Shown one piece after another: positions 46,646 to 57,146 of a stretch of 64,000 nucleotides of DNA. The position numbers and the translations under genes are program-made. The notes beneath the pieces are model-generated. The model did no database searches. It saw only the letters and a list, made by a program, of their open reading frames with translations, and had not been told where the DNA came from. This DNA comes from Rhodobacterales bacterium HKCCA1288. GTDB lineage: Bacteria; Pseudomonadota; Alphaproteobacteria; Rhodobacterales; Rhodobacteraceae. The DNA lies in contig CP065161.1 of assembly GCA_015693905.1 (NCBI GenBank), positions 1,595,001 to 1,659,000 of the forward strand. The letters are read 5' to 3'. Within the stretch, counting starts at the first letter, position 1; every line of letters begins with the position of its first letter.

Positions 46646-49531
46646 TCAGCCCTGTTCAGGCACTAAAATCTCACGCTTGCCGACATGGTTGGCGGTTGAG
46701 ACAAGACCTGCCTCCTCCATCTGTTCGACCAAGCGTGCGGCCTTGTTATAGCCAATTCCAAGCTTGCGTTGGATGTAGGAGGTCGAGCATTTCCGATCGC
46801 GCACCACCACGGCCACAGCCTGATCATACAGCGCATCTTCGCCGTCCGTATTGCCGCCAAGACCAAGCACCAGATCAATATCGCTTTCCTTGTCCTCATC
46901 AGGGCCATCCAAAACGCTGGCCGCGTAGGCGGGAGGGCCAAAGGATTTCAGATGACGCACGATTTCCTCAACCTCTTCGTCACTGACAAAGGGGCCATGA
47001 ACGCGGGTGATTTTGGAACCGCCCGCCATGTAAAGCATATCGCCCATACCCAAAAGCTGCTCAGCGCCCATCTCGCCCAAAATGGTGCGGCTGTCGATTT
47101 TTGAGGTCACATGGAAGGAAATACGCGTTGGGAAATTGGCTTTGATCGTGCCTGTAATCACATCCACCGAAGGGCGTTGTGTCGCCATGATCAAATGAAT
47201 GCCGCTTGCCCGCGCCATTTGTGCAAGGCGTTGAATGCAAGCTTCGATCTCTTTGCCTGCAACCATCATCAGATCGGCCATTTCGTCCACGATCACGACA
47301 ATGAACGGCATGACCTCGGGCTTGAACTCTTCGGTTTCGAAGATGGGCTCACCCGTATCCTCGTCAAAGCCCGTTTGGACAGTGCGCTTGAACATTTCGC
47401 CTTTGGACAGAGCATCGCGCACGCGGCCATTATAGCCTTCGATATTGCGCACCCCCATTTTCGACATTTTGCGATAGCGCTCTTCCATCTCACCCACGAC
47501 CCATTTCAAAGCGACAACAGCCTTCTTGGGGTCAGTCACAACGGGGCTGAGAAGATGCGGAATGCCGTCATAAACCGACAATTCCAACATCTTGGGGTCA
47601 ATCATGATCATGCGACATTCTTCAGGGCGCAATTTATACAGCAGCGAGAGGATCATGGTGTTAATCGCCACCGATTTCCCCGAGCCTGTCGTGCCCGCAA
47701 TCAGCAAATGCGGCATCTTGGCGAGATTGGCCACAACAGGCTCGCCACCGATTTCCTTACCCAAAGCCAAAGGCAGCTTGTGATTGCCATCGCCAAAATC
47801 ACGGCTCGACAAGATTTCGCGCAAAACCACTTTTTCGCGGTGCGAATTGGGCAATTCGATCCCGATCACAGAGCGACCTGGAACGGTTGAGACCCGCGCA
47901 GAGAGCGCCGACATTGAGCGGGCAATATCATCAGCCAGACCGATCACGCGGCTGGCCTTTAGGCCTGGTGCGGGCTCCAACTCATACATCGTAACAACTG
48001 GGCCGGGGCGGACGCTGACAATCTCACCTTTGACGCCGTAATCATCCAACACGTTTTCCAACATCCGTGCGTTTTCTTCGAGGGCCTCATCGGACAAATG
48101 AAAGCGTTCAATGGTGGTCGGGCTGGACAACAAAGAGAGTGGCGGGAATTCATATTCCATCTCGCGCGCCTCTAAGGGCAAGGAGGGCTGCGCATCCGCC
48201 ATTGCCTGACGAGAGGGCGCGGCGGCCTTTTTGGGGCCGTGCTGCACCACGCGCCGCGCTTCTGCCCCAGTGCGGACAGGATGCGTAGCAACAGGCGTAT
48301 AGTCCTCATCTTGCGGCGACACGCTGAAGCTTTCATCATCGTCAAAACCATCGGCGAAAATATTGTCGCTGTCATCCTCATCGGCATAAGGGTCATAGTC
48401 TTGCGCAATCTGTGGATCAGCCACACGCGCAGAGGTAGAAAGCGGAGGAACCTCGCGATAAATCTCGCCTGCAATTTGCGAGGGGCTTTGTGCGGTCAAT
48501 GGTGGCGCCACGCGCTTGGCGGGATTGGGAATGCCATCGGTGACCCGCAACGCCTCAGGCCGCGCAGAGGTCGCACGATTGCGCACCGCGTTTGAGATTT
48601 TTTCGCGCAGGCGCGCATTCTCATCGGTCGCAAGGGGCGGTTGCTGCGCCACATCTGCGGTGCGATCTTCGCCACCGCGGATGGCGCGCAAAATGGGCAC
48701 GCGGTCAAACAATCCTTGTTGCGCAGGGGCTTCGGGCGCTGCGGCTTGAGGGGTCGAAAATGGCACCTGCAGCGCATCATCGTCATCCACCAACAGATCA
48801 TTGGAGGAATATTGCGCCGCGCTACGCGGACTTGGCGCGCGCATGCGCCCGCCGATTTGGCCGCTCACTTGGCTGACGCCGCGACCGATACCTGCCGCCA
48901 TTCCCGAAGCGCCATTGCTGGCGTGGAAAAGCGCAATCAATCCACCACGGGTAAAGAGGCGCACTTCAGAGCGCGTCACCCCAAGCGCATAACCTGACAA
49001 ACCAAGGCTTGCCACACCCATAGCAATCCCCAAAACGGCGATAGACATATTCATCGAAACGGGCAGGATATTGACCAAAACCCCCATCACAGTGTCGCCA
49101 AATAGCCCGCCCAAACTAAAGCTGTGCTGCCATCCCGAACCAGGAGGGAAGCTGACCATGAATACAGAACAGGCAGCAATCGCAAATGGCAGCATGATCA
49201 AGCGCGACAGCGCGCGCTCTTCACCTTTGTGCAGGGTCAAGCGCAGACCCCAAACAACCAAACCCACCGCCATCAAATAGGATGCATAGCCAACAATCAT
49301 GATCAGAATTGCAGACATGGACGCCCCAAAGCGGCCAAGCAGGTTCTGTGGCGGCGTATCTGTTGCGACCATCCAATTTGGGTCATTTGGCGTATAGCTG
49401 ACCAACATGGCCCCAACCGCAAGCCCTGCAAGCACCAACATAAGGCCAAGCAGTTCCTTGCCACGCCGTTCCAATGCCTCTTGCATCGGGGCGTCCAGAA
49501 GGGGGTCACGTTGTCTGGTTTGATACGCCAT
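46646..49531 (-). CDS. ftsK: DNA translocase FtsK
   Basis: A 961-residue septal DNA pump that segregates chromosomes. The N-terminal domain has four membrane helices (about residues 27-190), then an acidic linker (about 230-440). The RecA-like motor has Walker [14 protein letters not shown] and Walker [14 protein letters not shown], with [13 protein letters not shown]. The C-terminal gamma winged helix ([22 protein letters not shown]) reads KOPS sites. Complete. The ATG is 8 bp after the aminotransferase stop. Confidence 0.98.
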   Translation of the reverse strand: MAYQTRQRDPLLDAPMQEALERRGKELLGLMLVLAGLAVGAMLVSYTPNDPNWMVATDTPPQNLLGRFGASMSAILIMIVGYASYLMAVGLVVWGLRLTLHKGEERALSRLIMLPFAIAACSVFMVSFPPGSGWQHSFSLGGLFGDTVMGVLVNILPVSMNMSIAVLGIAMGVASLGLSGYALGVTRSEVRLFTRGGLIALFHASNGASGMAAGIGRGVSQVSGQIGGRMRAPSPRSAAQYSSNDLLVDDDDALQVPFSTPQAAAPEAPAQQGLFDRVPILRAIRGGEDRTADVAQQPPLATDENARLREKISNAVRNRATSARPEALRVTDGIPNPAKRVAPPLTAQSPSQIAGEIYREVPPLSTSARVADPQIAQDYDPYADEDDSDNIFADGFDDDESFSVSPQDEDYTPVATHPVRTGAEARRVVQHGPKKAAAPSRQAMADAQPSLPLEAREMEYEFPPLSLLSSPTTIERFHLSDEALEENARMLENVLDDYGVKGEIVSVRPGPVVTMYELEPAPGLKASRVIGLADDIARSMSALSARVSTVPGRSVIGIELPNSHREKVVLREILSSRDFGDGNHKLPLALGKEIGGEPVVANLAKMPHLLIAGTTGSGKSVAINTMILSLLYKLRPEECRMIMIDPKMLELSVYDGIPHLLSPVVTDPKKAVVALKWVVGEMEERYRKMSKMGVRNIEGYNGRVRDALSKGEMFKRTVQTGFDEDTGEPIFETEEFKPEVMPFIVVIVDEMADLMMVAGKEIEACIQRLAQMARASGIHLIMATQRPSVDVITGTIKANFPTRISFHVTSKIDSRTILGEMGAEQLLGMGDMLYMAGGSKITRVHGPFVSDEEVEEIVRHLKSFGPPAYAASVLDGPDEDKESDIDLVLGLGGNTDGEDALYDQAVAVVVRDRKCSTSYIQRKLGIGYNKAARLVEQMEEAGLVSTANHVGKREILVPEQG

Positions 49532-49539
49532 TCTTCACC

Positions 49540-50721
49540 TCACTGATACAAACAGCCATGCAGGCGCAAAAGCCCGCGCTGTAATTCTTGTTCTTCTGCC
49601 ACCAAAGCCACGCGCAGGCGGTCTTGGCCTATGGCCTGACCCGCAACAGCGCGCGACAAATACGATCCAGGCAAGCAGCGCACGCCCGCCTCGCGCCACA
49701 GTTTCAAGGCTGCGGCCTCATCATTCTCAACAGGCAGCCAAAGGAAAAACCCCGCCTCAAGCGCCTGATACTCTGCGACATTGCCAAAAATCTCATCGGC
49801 CATTTGGTATTTGCGGCGATAGATGGCGCGGTTTTCTTCCACATGGGCCTCATCGCGCCATGCAAGGGCAGCCGCCGCTTGCAGGGGCAAAGGCAAAGGG
49901 GCGCCTGTGTAATTCTTCAACTGCTTCATCGCTGCGATATTGCCAGAACCCGATGCGGCAAAGCCCGATCGCAACCCTGGAAGGTTTGAGCGTTTCGACA
50001 GCGAATGAAACACCACAATCCGATCAGGGTCTGCGCCCATGTCATGGGCTACCTGCAAAGCACCTACAGGGGGGGTGTTGCGATAAATCTCGCTGTAACA
50101 TTCATCCGCGAAAATTCGGAAATCATGTTTCTCGGCCAAGGCAATCAGATCACGCCAATAGGCCTCGGTGGCAACCGCACCTTGCGGATTGGCCGGCGAA
50201 CAAAGATAGGCAATGGTCACGCGATCAAGAAGGGCCGCAGGCAGCGCGGCATAATCAGGCAAATCGCCCGTTTCAGCGGTTGCAGGCACATAGATTGGCT
50301 CTGCATTAATCGCGAGGCTTGCCACCGCATAAACCTGATAAAACGGGTTTGGCATCAAAACAGCGGGTTTTTGCCCCGCCTTTTCCTCAACCCCAAGCGC
50401 AAGAGCCGCATTGAACAACCCCTCACGCGTGCCGTTCAGGGCGAGGATATGCTGATCTGCGTCAAGGTGAACACCGTAGCGGCGCGCGATCCAAGCCACA
50501 ATCGCCGCGCGCAAATCTTCGCCCCCCTCATTGGGGGGGTAACGGCCAAAACCCTCAAGCGCCTCAGAAATTGCGCGTCCGATGAACTCAGGGAACGGAT
50601 GACGCGGCTCACCGATAGACATATTAATCGGATCGCCGCCCGCCTGATGGACGTCAAGCAATTTCCGCAAACGCGGAAAGGCGTATTCTGGCAGGTTCGA
50701 AAACCGCTCGGGAAACACCAT
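49540..50721 (-). CDS. PLP aminotransferase, probable succinyldiaminopimelate transaminase (DapC-like)
   Basis: A 393-residue fold-type I aminotransferase. The PLP lysine lies in FHSLSKRSNLPGLRSGF, with the Asp in RIFADECYSEIYR and the Asn in CSPANPQGAV. The start MVFPERFSNLPEYAFPRLRKLLD fits annotated DapC proteins, which supply succinyl-LL-DAP for lysine and peptidoglycan. Substrate specificity is inferred, but dapB in the same window agrees. ATG 50721 was chosen over a far longer frame because GAGGCA precedes it. Confidence 0.85.
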   Translation of the reverse strand: MVFPERFSNLPEYAFPRLRKLLDVHQAGGDPINMSIGEPRHPFPEFIGRAISEALEGFGRYPPNEGGEDLRAAIVAWIARRYGVHLDADQHILALNGTREGLFNAALALGVEEKAGQKPAVLMPNPFYQVYAVASLAINAEPIYVPATAETGDLPDYAALPAALLDRVTIAYLCSPANPQGAVATEAYWRDLIALAEKHDFRIFADECYSEIYRNTPPVGALQVAHDMGADPDRIVVFHSLSKRSNLPGLRSGFAASGSGNIAAMKQLKNYTGAPLPLPLQAAAALAWRDEAHVEENRAIYRRKYQMADEIFGNVAEYQALEAGFFLWLPVENDEAAALKLWREAGVRCLPGSYLSRAVAGQAIGQDRLRVALVAEEQELQRGLLRLHGCLYQ

Positions 50722-50803
50722 GACTGCCTCAAATATCGGGGTCTGTTTTCGCCCCTTTGACAGCCAAATTAACCTCTTATGACGCAAACGTCCAGAAAAA
50801 GGA

Positions 50804-52156
50804 TCAAGCTTGCAATGCGGCCTCTGCCGCCGCCCCAAGACGCAGAAGCCGTTCCTCCTGACCTGCGGGGCAAAGCAGCATTACCCCCGTAGAGGGCACC
50901 CCAGTGGGCAATGTAAGGCCGCAAGACCCCATCAAATTGCCAATTCGCGTGTTGCGCAAAGCCAGTAGATTTTCTGTGACATAATACTCTTCGTCCACCA
51001 TCAACCGCGCGATATTGGGAGGCAAAATCGCGACAGTGGGCGCAATCACCGCGTCATACCCCGCCGTCTCACGATGAAAATCTTCGCGCAAAGCCTCAAG
51101 CTTTTGCCAAGCTGCGATATAATCACTCGCCAAAACATCCGCCCCGCCACGGAAGCGCTGCAATATGGGGCCAAACATCTTTTCAGGATTGGCCTCAATC
51201 ATTTCGCGCCAAGTCGCATAGGCCTCAGCGGCAAAAAGAATGGGCGAAAGCGCCATCGCCGCGTCAAGTGCCGCTGATTTATGCCGCACAATCTGCGCCC
51301 CTGCTGCAGCAAAGGCTTCAACCGCACGAGCAAAGCCTGCGGCGGGCGCATCGCGCACATCCTCCGCATATGGTTCCATCACCAAAAGCCGCCGCCCTGC
51401 AAGGCTTGCGTTCTTGAGGTCAACGGCGCGCGCGCCTGCCAGAACGGCAAACACCTCGGCGCAATCTTCGACCGAGCGCGCAAGCGGCCCAACTGTGTCG
51501 AATTTCGCGCAAAGCGGAACAACCCCACGATTGGACAGGCGTCCATGGCTTGTTTTCAAGCCGACCAAATCGTTGAACGCAGCAGGCACCCGCACAGAAC
51601 CGCCCGTGTCAGACCCAATTGCAACCGCAGCCAATCCAAAGGCCACCGAAGCAGCGGCACCAGAACTAGAGCCACCCGGCACGGCGTCTGGGTCATTGAT
51701 GTTGGGCGGCGTTGCAGGCAAAGGATCAAGCCCTTCGCCAAACATCGGGTTCAACCCAAGGCCAGAAAACGCCAATTCTGACATATGGGTTTTGCCCAAA
51801 CATACGCCCCCCGCCTGCGTGGCGCGGGCCAAAACATCGGCATCTCGTGTTGGAACGCGCCCCGCAAGCAAGCGCGAGCTGGCCTCAGTCGCGACATGGG
51901 CGCTATCAAATAGATCCTTCCACGAGACAGGCACCCCATCCAGAATACCCCGCCGCACCCCGTTGCGCGCCCGAGATCGGGCTGCTTCGGCCTCGGCTAG
52001 GGCGCGGGCCTCGGTCAGGCGGGCATAAATACGCGCGCCTGCGGGATGCGATTTTATCGCGCTCAAATAGGTTTCGGTCAGGCCCACTGGATCAATCGAG
52101 CCTTCGCCAATCGCGCGCCCTTGTTCACTTGCCGTGCGTGTCAACCATTCGCGCAT
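50804..52156 (-). CDS. Amidase signature family protein
   Basis: A 450-residue amidase with the Ser-cisSer-Lys triad: Lys in PVSWKDLF, and serines in PGGSSSGAAASVA and SDTGGSVRVPAAF. Relatives include GatA, but the length and C-terminal region suggest a general amide hydrolase rather than the glutamyl-tRNA amidotransferase subunit. ATG 52156 follows AAAGGGATGAAG; upstream in-frame ATGs are weaker. It is the first gene of the aminotransferase-ftsK-lolA run and is divergent from the UbiH-family gene. Confidence 0.9.
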   Translation of the reverse strand: MREWLTRTASEQGRAIGEGSIDPVGLTETYLSAIKSHPAGARIYARLTEARALAEAEAARSRARNGVRRGILDGVPVSWKDLFDSAHVATEASSRLLAGRVPTRDADVLARATQAGGVCLGKTHMSELAFSGLGLNPMFGEGLDPLPATPPNINDPDAVPGGSSSGAAASVAFGLAAVAIGSDTGGSVRVPAAFNDLVGLKTSHGRLSNRGVVPLCAKFDTVGPLARSVEDCAEVFAVLAGARAVDLKNASLAGRRLLVMEPYAEDVRDAPAAGFARAVEAFAAAGAQIVRHKSAALDAAMALSPILFAAEAYATWREMIEANPEKMFGPILQRFRGGADVLASDYIAAWQKLEALREDFHRETAGYDAVIAPTVAILPPNIARLMVDEEYYVTENLLALRNTRIGNLMGSCGLTLPTGVPSTGVMLLCPAGQEERLLRLGAAAEAALQA

Positions 52157-52247
52157 CTTCATCCCTTTGCCGCTTTTGTCTCGCATGGGCAGAGTAATGA
52201 CGCTATGCCGCGTGGACAATTCCATAAATTAGCCCATCATAACCTGC

Positions 52248-53474
52248 ATGACATGTGACACAGATATTTTGATTGTAGGTGGCGGGCTGAACGGGCCGAC
52301 CCTTGCGCTTGCGCTCGCGCAGTCAGGGTTTCGAAGCATCGTGATTGATGCAAATTCCCGCCCTAAGCGCGAAGCGGATACATTCGATGGCCGCGCCTAT
52401 GCTTTGGCCCGTGCCTCGCAAAAAATGTTGGCGGCTTTGGGCTTGTGGGACGCTGTCGCAAAACAGGCGCAGGCCATTTCCGAAATCAAAGCCTCAGACG
52501 GTCATGCAGGGCGCGGGGCAGCGCCGCACTTCCTACACTTCCAAGCGGCAGAGATGGAAGAAGGCCCTATGGGCTATATGCTTGAAGACCGCTACCTCCG
52601 CCGCGCGCTGATCGCGACGATGGAGGCCAATGATAAGATCACGCATCTCAGCGACAGCATGGTCGTAGATCAAAGCACCGATGGGGCTCTGGCCGAGGTT
52701 ACATTGGCCGATGGTCAGCGTTTACAGGGGCGAATTTTGATTGGCGCGGATGGTCGCGCGTCAGGTGTGGCAGCACGCGCTGGCATTCGCCGCCAAGGTT
52801 GGGATTATGGGCAAACCGCCCTTGTCTGCGCCGTCAAACATGAATTGCCCCATAACGGCATTGCACATCAGTTCTTCATGCCATCGGGGCCTTTGGCGAT
52901 CCTACCTTTGCCTGACAATCGTTGCTCTATTGTCTGGAGCGAAAAAACCGCCCGCGCCGCCCAAATTGCGCGCGCAAATGACGCTGAGTTTCTCAAGGCA
53001 TTGCGCCCCGCATTCGGTGACTTTCTGGGTGAGATCGAATTGGCGGGCGTGCGGTTCAGCTATCCGCTGAAGCTCACCTTGGCCGAGCAATTCATTGCCC
53101 CGCGCCTTGCCCTTGTTGGCGATGCGGCGCATGGCGTGCATCCTATCGCAGGTCAGGGGCTTAACCTGGGCTTTCGGGACATTGGGGCATTGACCGAAGT
53201 GCTCCACGAGGCACGACTGCATGGCGAAGATATCGCCTCGGAACTGGTGTTGGAGCGGTATCAGCAATGGCGGCGCTTCGACACCACCGCGCTTGCGCTT
53301 GGGATGGACACAGTCAATCGCCTGTTCTCAAATGACAACCCTGCCCTTCGGCTGATCCGCGATATCGGCATGGGCCTTGTCAGTGCAACGCCCGCGTTAC
53401 GGCGTGGGTTCATGCGGCAGGCGGCCGGTCTAACGGGGGATTTGCCACGCCTCTTGCAGGGCGAGGCGCTTTAA
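52248..53474 (+). CDS. UbiH/UbiF-family FAD-dependent hydroxylase
   Basis: A 408-residue group A flavoprotein monooxygenase. It has the FAD motif [18 protein letters not shown], the DG motif [15 protein letters not shown], and [24 protein letters not shown], the ubiquinone hydroxylase signature. It likely hydroxylates the ring of a ubiquinone precursor, but position C5, C6 or C1 cannot be told by eye. Its stop overlaps the stop of the convergent Trm112 gene by 4 bp. Confidence 0.92.
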   Translation: MTCDTDILIVGGGLNGPTLALALAQSGFRSIVIDANSRPKREADTFDGRAYALARASQKMLAALGLWDAVAKQAQAISEIKASDGHAGRGAAPHFLHFQAAEMEEGPMGYMLEDRYLRRALIATMEANDKITHLSDSMVVDQSTDGALAEVTLADGQRLQGRILIGADGRASGVAARAGIRRQGWDYGQTALVCAVKHELPHNGIAHQFFMPSGPLAILPLPDNRCSIVWSEKTARAAQIARANDAEFLKALRPAFGDFLGEIELAGVRFSYPLKLTLAEQFIAPRLALVGDAAHGVHPIAGQGLNLGFRDIGALTEVLHEARLHGEDIASELVLERYQQWRRFDTTALALGMDTVNRLFSNDNPALRLIRDIGMGLVSATPALRRGFMRQAAGLTGDLPRLLQGEAL

Positions 53475-53659
53475 CCCTCAATCTCGCGGGCTTCGTTCTC
53501 TAGCATGATTGGAATGCCTTCCTTAATCGGAAAGGCCAATTTTGCTTTTTCGGAGATCAATTCTTGACGCTCTGCATCATAGCGCAGGCTCCCTTTGGTC
53601 AAAGGGCACACCAATGCCTCAAGCATATGTCTGTCAAACACGGGGCTGTCTGCGCTCAT
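53471..53659 (-). CDS. Trm112 family protein (YcaR-like)
   Basis: A 62-residue zinc-ribbon-like protein: [21 protein letters not shown] and the late [17 protein letters not shown]. Only one Cys of the usual metal set is kept. Members stabilise methyltransferases or other partners. Last gene of the xthA-thioredoxin-LON-Trm112 series, starting within the LON gene's 4-bp overlap. Confidence 0.9.
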   Translation of the reverse strand: MSADSPVFDRHMLEALVCPLTKGSLRYDAERQELISEKAKLAFPIKEGIPIMLENEAREIEG

Positions 53660-54300
53660 TGCATGGCCTCATCGGATGATCCACCCCGCAAGGCAAATTC
53701 GATCAAGGTTACAAGCGTCTCGCGCCGCGTAGACAGGGAGGGCGCCTCAAGCAAGGCTTGCTTTTCTTCTGGGTCAAAGGGGCATAGCATTGACAGCGAA
53801 TTGATCAGCAATTCATCTTCGGCATCTTTCATACTGTCCCAATCGGTCGACAGTGACATGGCCGCGAAATAGCGCTCCAACAGATCCATAAAGACGGGAC
53901 GATCAAAGCCCTGATCCTGCTCGACCTTGCCCAAATCATTCTCAAAGCCTGCCCAATCGACATCACCTTTAAGATAGGGGGTAAAGCCTGACTGTTCGCG
54001 TTGCAGGCGAAAGCGCGAAATTCCCGTCAGCGTAATCATATACCGCCCATCCTCGGTTTCCGAGAATTGGGTCAGACGACCTGCGCAGCCAATGCTGTGC
54101 AACCGCTTAGCACTGCCTTTGGGCACCTCAAGCGGTTGGATCATACCAATCAATCGGTCGGGCGTGCGCATGCAATCTTGCAGCATGGCCAAATAGCGTG
54201 GTTCAAAAATGTGCAATGGCAATCGCGCCCGCGGCAGCAGCAACGCGCCGGGAAGTGGAAAGAGCGGTATCGTATCAGGCAGGTCGCTGTGATGGATCAT
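53656..54300 (-). CDS. LON peptidase N-terminal (substrate-binding) domain protein
   Basis: A 214-residue stand-alone LON-N (PUA-like) domain. Typical strings: [26 protein letters not shown] (residues about 11-36), then GCAGRLTQF and [12 protein letters not shown]. It has no ATPase or protease part, so it may act as a substrate adaptor; the role is unknown. An upstream TTG start (54321) is possible. I prefer ATG 54300 although its ribosome site is weak. The start of Trm112 overlaps its stop by 4 bp. Confidence 0.9.
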   Translation of the reverse strand: MIHHSDLPDTIPLFPLPGALLLPRARLPLHIFEPRYLAMLQDCMRTPDRLIGMIQPLEVPKGSAKRLHSIGCAGRLTQFSETEDGRYMITLTGISRFRLQREQSGFTPYLKGDVDWAGFENDLGKVEQDQGFDRPVFMDLLERYFAAMSLSTDWDSMKDAEDELLINSLSMLCPFDPEEKQALLEAPSLSTRRETLVTLIEFALRGGSSDEAMQ

Positions 54301-54327
54301 GAAGTATGAAGTAGCGGCCAAATGCGA

Positions 54328-55230
54328 TCAGGCAAATATCATCGATGACAATCTTCTGCGGCCCTTTTGCACCAAAGGATCCGTGGGCTTAAGCGCATCG
54401 AAGATTGTAAAGAGCTGTGCCTTGGCAGCCCCGTCATTCCATTCGCGATCACGGCGGAAGAGATCAAGCAATTCTTCAATCGCCGCCTCCGCCTGCCCTG
54501 CTGCATAGAGCGCCTTTGCATAATCGAACCGCGCTTGCAGATCATCAGGGTTGGCCGCCACGGCGGATTGCAACTCGGCCAAGGGCCCTGCCTCATCGGC
54601 TTGGCGCGCCAAGGCGATCTGAGCGCGTGCGGCCTCAATCTCGGGCGCGGCGGCGATTGCGGGGGCGGCGTTATTCAGCAAGGCCTCCGCCGTGTCCAAA
54701 TCGCCCATCGCGATATGAGCGCGCGCCAAGCCACCCATGGCGGCTGCATTTTCAGGTTCTTCACCCAAAATCGCCGCAAAGGTCTGCGCCGCATCGGCAA
54801 CGGCCCCTTGAGCAAGCATTTCTTCAGCGGCCTCAAGCGCCTCGCCCAAGCCACCATCGCCTGCGAGGGCGGCGATTTTTTCAACGAAGCGCTGCACATC
54901 CCCTTGCGAAAGCGCCCCTTGGAACCCGTCCACGGGTTGGCCCTGCCAAAACGCGTAAACGGTAGGAATAGACTGCACCTGCAATTGGCCCGCGATCATC
55001 TGATTCTCATCAACATTGACCTTGGCCATACGCACCGCGCCCTTTTTGGCCTGCACCGCCGCCTCAAGCTGTGGCCCAAGCGTCTTGCAAGGGCCGCACC
55101 ATGGCGCCCAGAAATCTACGATGACAGGAACCTCGCGGCTGGCCTCAACGACATCGGCCATAAAGGTCTGATCGGTGACATCCTTGATGACATCCGCGCC
55201 TGCGGGCTGTGCTTGACCAAATTCCAACAT
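54328..55230 (-). CDS. Thioredoxin-TPR protein of the CnoX/YbbN type
   Basis: A 300-residue protein: thioredoxin domain (1-115) with WAPWCGPCKTLGPQLE (Cys45, Cys48 intact), then TPR-like helices (about 125-290; Ala-rich, LGEALEAAEEML). The E. coli relative YbbN/CnoX is a holdase-oxidase that protects substrates from HOCl and delivers them to GroEL or DnaK. In that protein the motif is SQHC, so WCGPC here implies real redox activity. It is in a run with xthA, LON and Trm112. Confidence 0.92.
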   Translation of the reverse strand: MLEFGQAQPAGADVIKDVTDQTFMADVVEASREVPVIVDFWAPWCGPCKTLGPQLEAAVQAKKGAVRMAKVNVDENQMIAGQLQVQSIPTVYAFWQGQPVDGFQGALSQGDVQRFVEKIAALAGDGGLGEALEAAEEMLAQGAVADAAQTFAAILGEEPENAAAMGGLARAHIAMGDLDTAEALLNNAAPAIAAAPEIEAARAQIALARQADEAGPLAELQSAVAANPDDLQARFDYAKALYAAGQAEAAIEELLDLFRRDREWNDGAAKAQLFTIFDALKPTDPLVQKGRRRLSSMIFA

Positions 55231-55301
55231 TTATTTCTCCGTCACTGATGAGATCTGCGCGTGCCCTCTATATGCGCGTTTCGGGCCCATTCTCCAAGGG
55301 G

Positions 55302-56090
55302 TCAGAGATCAATTGTCGCAAAAACAGGGGCGTGATCCGATGGCTGCTCCCACCCGCGAGCGGCGCGCAGGATACGGCTTGAATGCGCAGCATTGGCAAT
55401 ATCTGCGGTGGCCCAGATGTGATCCAAACGGCGGCCTTTATCCGCCTCGTCCCAATCACGAGCGCGATACGACCACCAACTATAGAGCAACCCCTCGGGT
55501 ATATCCTTGCGGGTGACATCCACCCAATTCCCCGCCTCTTGCACTTGGGCCAGATGATCCACCTCAATCGGCGTGTGGCTGACCACCTTTAACAGCTGTT
55601 TGTGGCTCCAAACATCGTCTTCACGCGGCGCAATATTCAAATCGCCCACAAGGATAGATTTTTGCGGGGCATCCGCACGAAACGCATCGCGCATCTCCGT
55701 CAGAAAATCCAGCTTTTGGCCAAATTTTTCGTTGACGTCCCGATCCGCAATATCGCCCCCTGCGGGAATGTAGAAATTATGGATGACCACCCCATTGGGG
55801 AGGCGCGCCGCCACATGACGAGCATGACCAAGCCCAGCCCAGTCCCGCGCGCCCGCCTCTTCAAGCGGCAGCTTGGACAGGATCGCCACACCATTATACC
55901 CTTTCTGACCACGCGCGACCATGTGGGTGTAGCCCAGCGCCGCAAAGCCTTCGGTGGGGATTTTTTCAACGGGGCTTTTGCATTCTTGCAAGCACAAAAC
56001 ATCTGGCGCTTCTTCACGCAGCAGTTTCAGCACCAATTCTTCGCGCAATCGCACCGAGTTGATGTTCCATGTTGCAAGTGAGAACGCCAT
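55302..56090 (-). CDS. xthA: Exodeoxyribonuclease III
   Basis: A 262-residue AP endonuclease/3' exonuclease. Signature motifs: LATWNINSVRLR, LCLQECKSP, GYNGVAILSKLP, VGDLNIAPREDDVWSHK and the C-terminal SDHAPVFATIDL with the catalytic His. ATG 56090 follows AAGGGC; the upstream extension is not coding-like. It is the first gene in the run toward Trm112. Confidence 0.95.
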   Translation of the reverse strand: MAFSLATWNINSVRLREELVLKLLREEAPDVLCLQECKSPVEKIPTEGFAALGYTHMVARGQKGYNGVAILSKLPLEEAGARDWAGLGHARHVAARLPNGVVIHNFYIPAGGDIADRDVNEKFGQKLDFLTEMRDAFRADAPQKSILVGDLNIAPREDDVWSHKQLLKVVSHTPIEVDHLAQVQEAGNWVDVTRKDIPEGLLYSWWSYRARDWDEADKGRRLDHIWATADIANAAHSSRILRAARGWEQPSDHAPVFATIDL

Positions 56091-56164
56091 TTTGCCATGC
56101 CCTTTGATGAAACCTGTCCCCCTCCTAAGGGCTTGAGGGGCATGGTGCAATGCGAAGGAAACTG

Positions 56165-56191
56165 AAAAAGGCCCCCGCTTATGCAGGGGCC
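56165..56191 (-). terminator. Terminator after the response-regulator gene
   Basis: On the minus strand GGCCCCTGC / GCGGGGGCC with loop ATAA (one G-T pair) and a T5 tail. It separates the regulator from xthA on the same strand. Confidence 0.85.
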
Positions 56192-56286
56192 AGTCCAACA
56201 GGGAGAAACCACGGGGGGCGCGGGGGGGCTTAGGCAATCCCGCAAGGTTCCCCGTGTGACATCACAGGTGCAAATCTGATGCCAAG

Positions 56287-56973
56287 TTAGGCAACCAATC
56301 GGTAACCGCCGCCTTCGGTGACCAAAAGCTGCACATTGCTGGGATCGGGTTCGATCTTTTGACGCAAGCGGTAGATATGGGTTTCCAACGTATGCGTGGT
56401 GACCCCCGCATTATACCCCCAAACCTCGTGCAGCAGCACATCACGGGCCACAACCCCCTCCTGTGCGCGATAGAGGAATTTCAGGATATTCGTTTCTTTT
56501 TCCGTGAGGCGGATTTTCTTTTTATCTTCCGTCTCGAGCAATTTCATCGCGGGCTTAAAGGTATATGGCCCAAGTTGGAAAATCGCATCTTCGGATTGTT
56601 CGTGTTGGCGCAATTGCGCCCGAATGCGCGCTTGCAACACCGAAAACTTGAACGGCTTGGTAACATAATCATTTGCGCCCGCATCGAGGCCCAAGATCGT
56701 ATCAGCATCGCTGTCATGGCCTGTGAGCATGATGATCGGGCATTTGATCCCTTGCTTGCGCATCAAGCGGCACAAATCGCGGCCATCCGTATCGGGCAGG
56801 CCCACATCCAAAATCACCAGATCGTAAATTTCCTGCTTGGCCTTTTCCATCGCTTGCGCGCCCGTGCCCGCCTCGAACACATCGGAATCCTCAGTCATCA
56901 CGAGCTGTTCTGACAACGCCTCGCGGATATCTTCGTCATCATCGACAAGTAGGATTTTTTTCAGGTTCGCCAT
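56287..56973 (-). CDS. OmpR/PhoB-family response regulator
   Basis: A 228-residue two-component regulator. Receiver domain: acidic pocket VDDDED (11-15), phospho-acceptor Asp56 (LVILDVGLPDTDG) and Lys106 (VTKPF). The C-terminal winged-helix DNA-binding domain includes LTEKETNILKFLYRA and THTLETHIYRLRQKIEPD. No sensor kinase is adjacent, so its input is unknown. GGAGGG precedes the ATG. It is divergent from ribA. Confidence 0.93.
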   Translation of the reverse strand: MANLKKILLVDDDEDIREALSEQLVMTEDSDVFEAGTGAQAMEKAKQEIYDLVILDVGLPDTDGRDLCRLMRKQGIKCPIIMLTGHDSDADTILGLDAGANDYVTKPFKFSVLQARIRAQLRQHEQSEDAIFQLGPYTFKPAMKLLETEDKKKIRLTEKETNILKFLYRAQEGVVARDVLLHEVWGYNAGVTTHTLETHIYRLRQKIEPDPSNVQLLVTEGGGYRLVA

Positions 56974-57146
56974 GTCAGCCCTCCAAAGGCAAAATTGTGC
57001 CCGTCTCACATGGGTGTGATATACCCTATTTGAAAAGGGTTTGAAAAATATCCTCACGGCTCTGTGTTGTTCTGTGGCCAATTGTTTCAAATTCTGACAA
57101 TCGGGGCTAAAGCTAATGCCCAGACCATAAGATCAGGACGGACAAG

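Noticed and set aside
47111..47890. 259-codon plus-strand frame inside ftsK
   Set aside because: Antisense to the FtsK motor domain; His/Arg-rich composition typical of a shadow frame.
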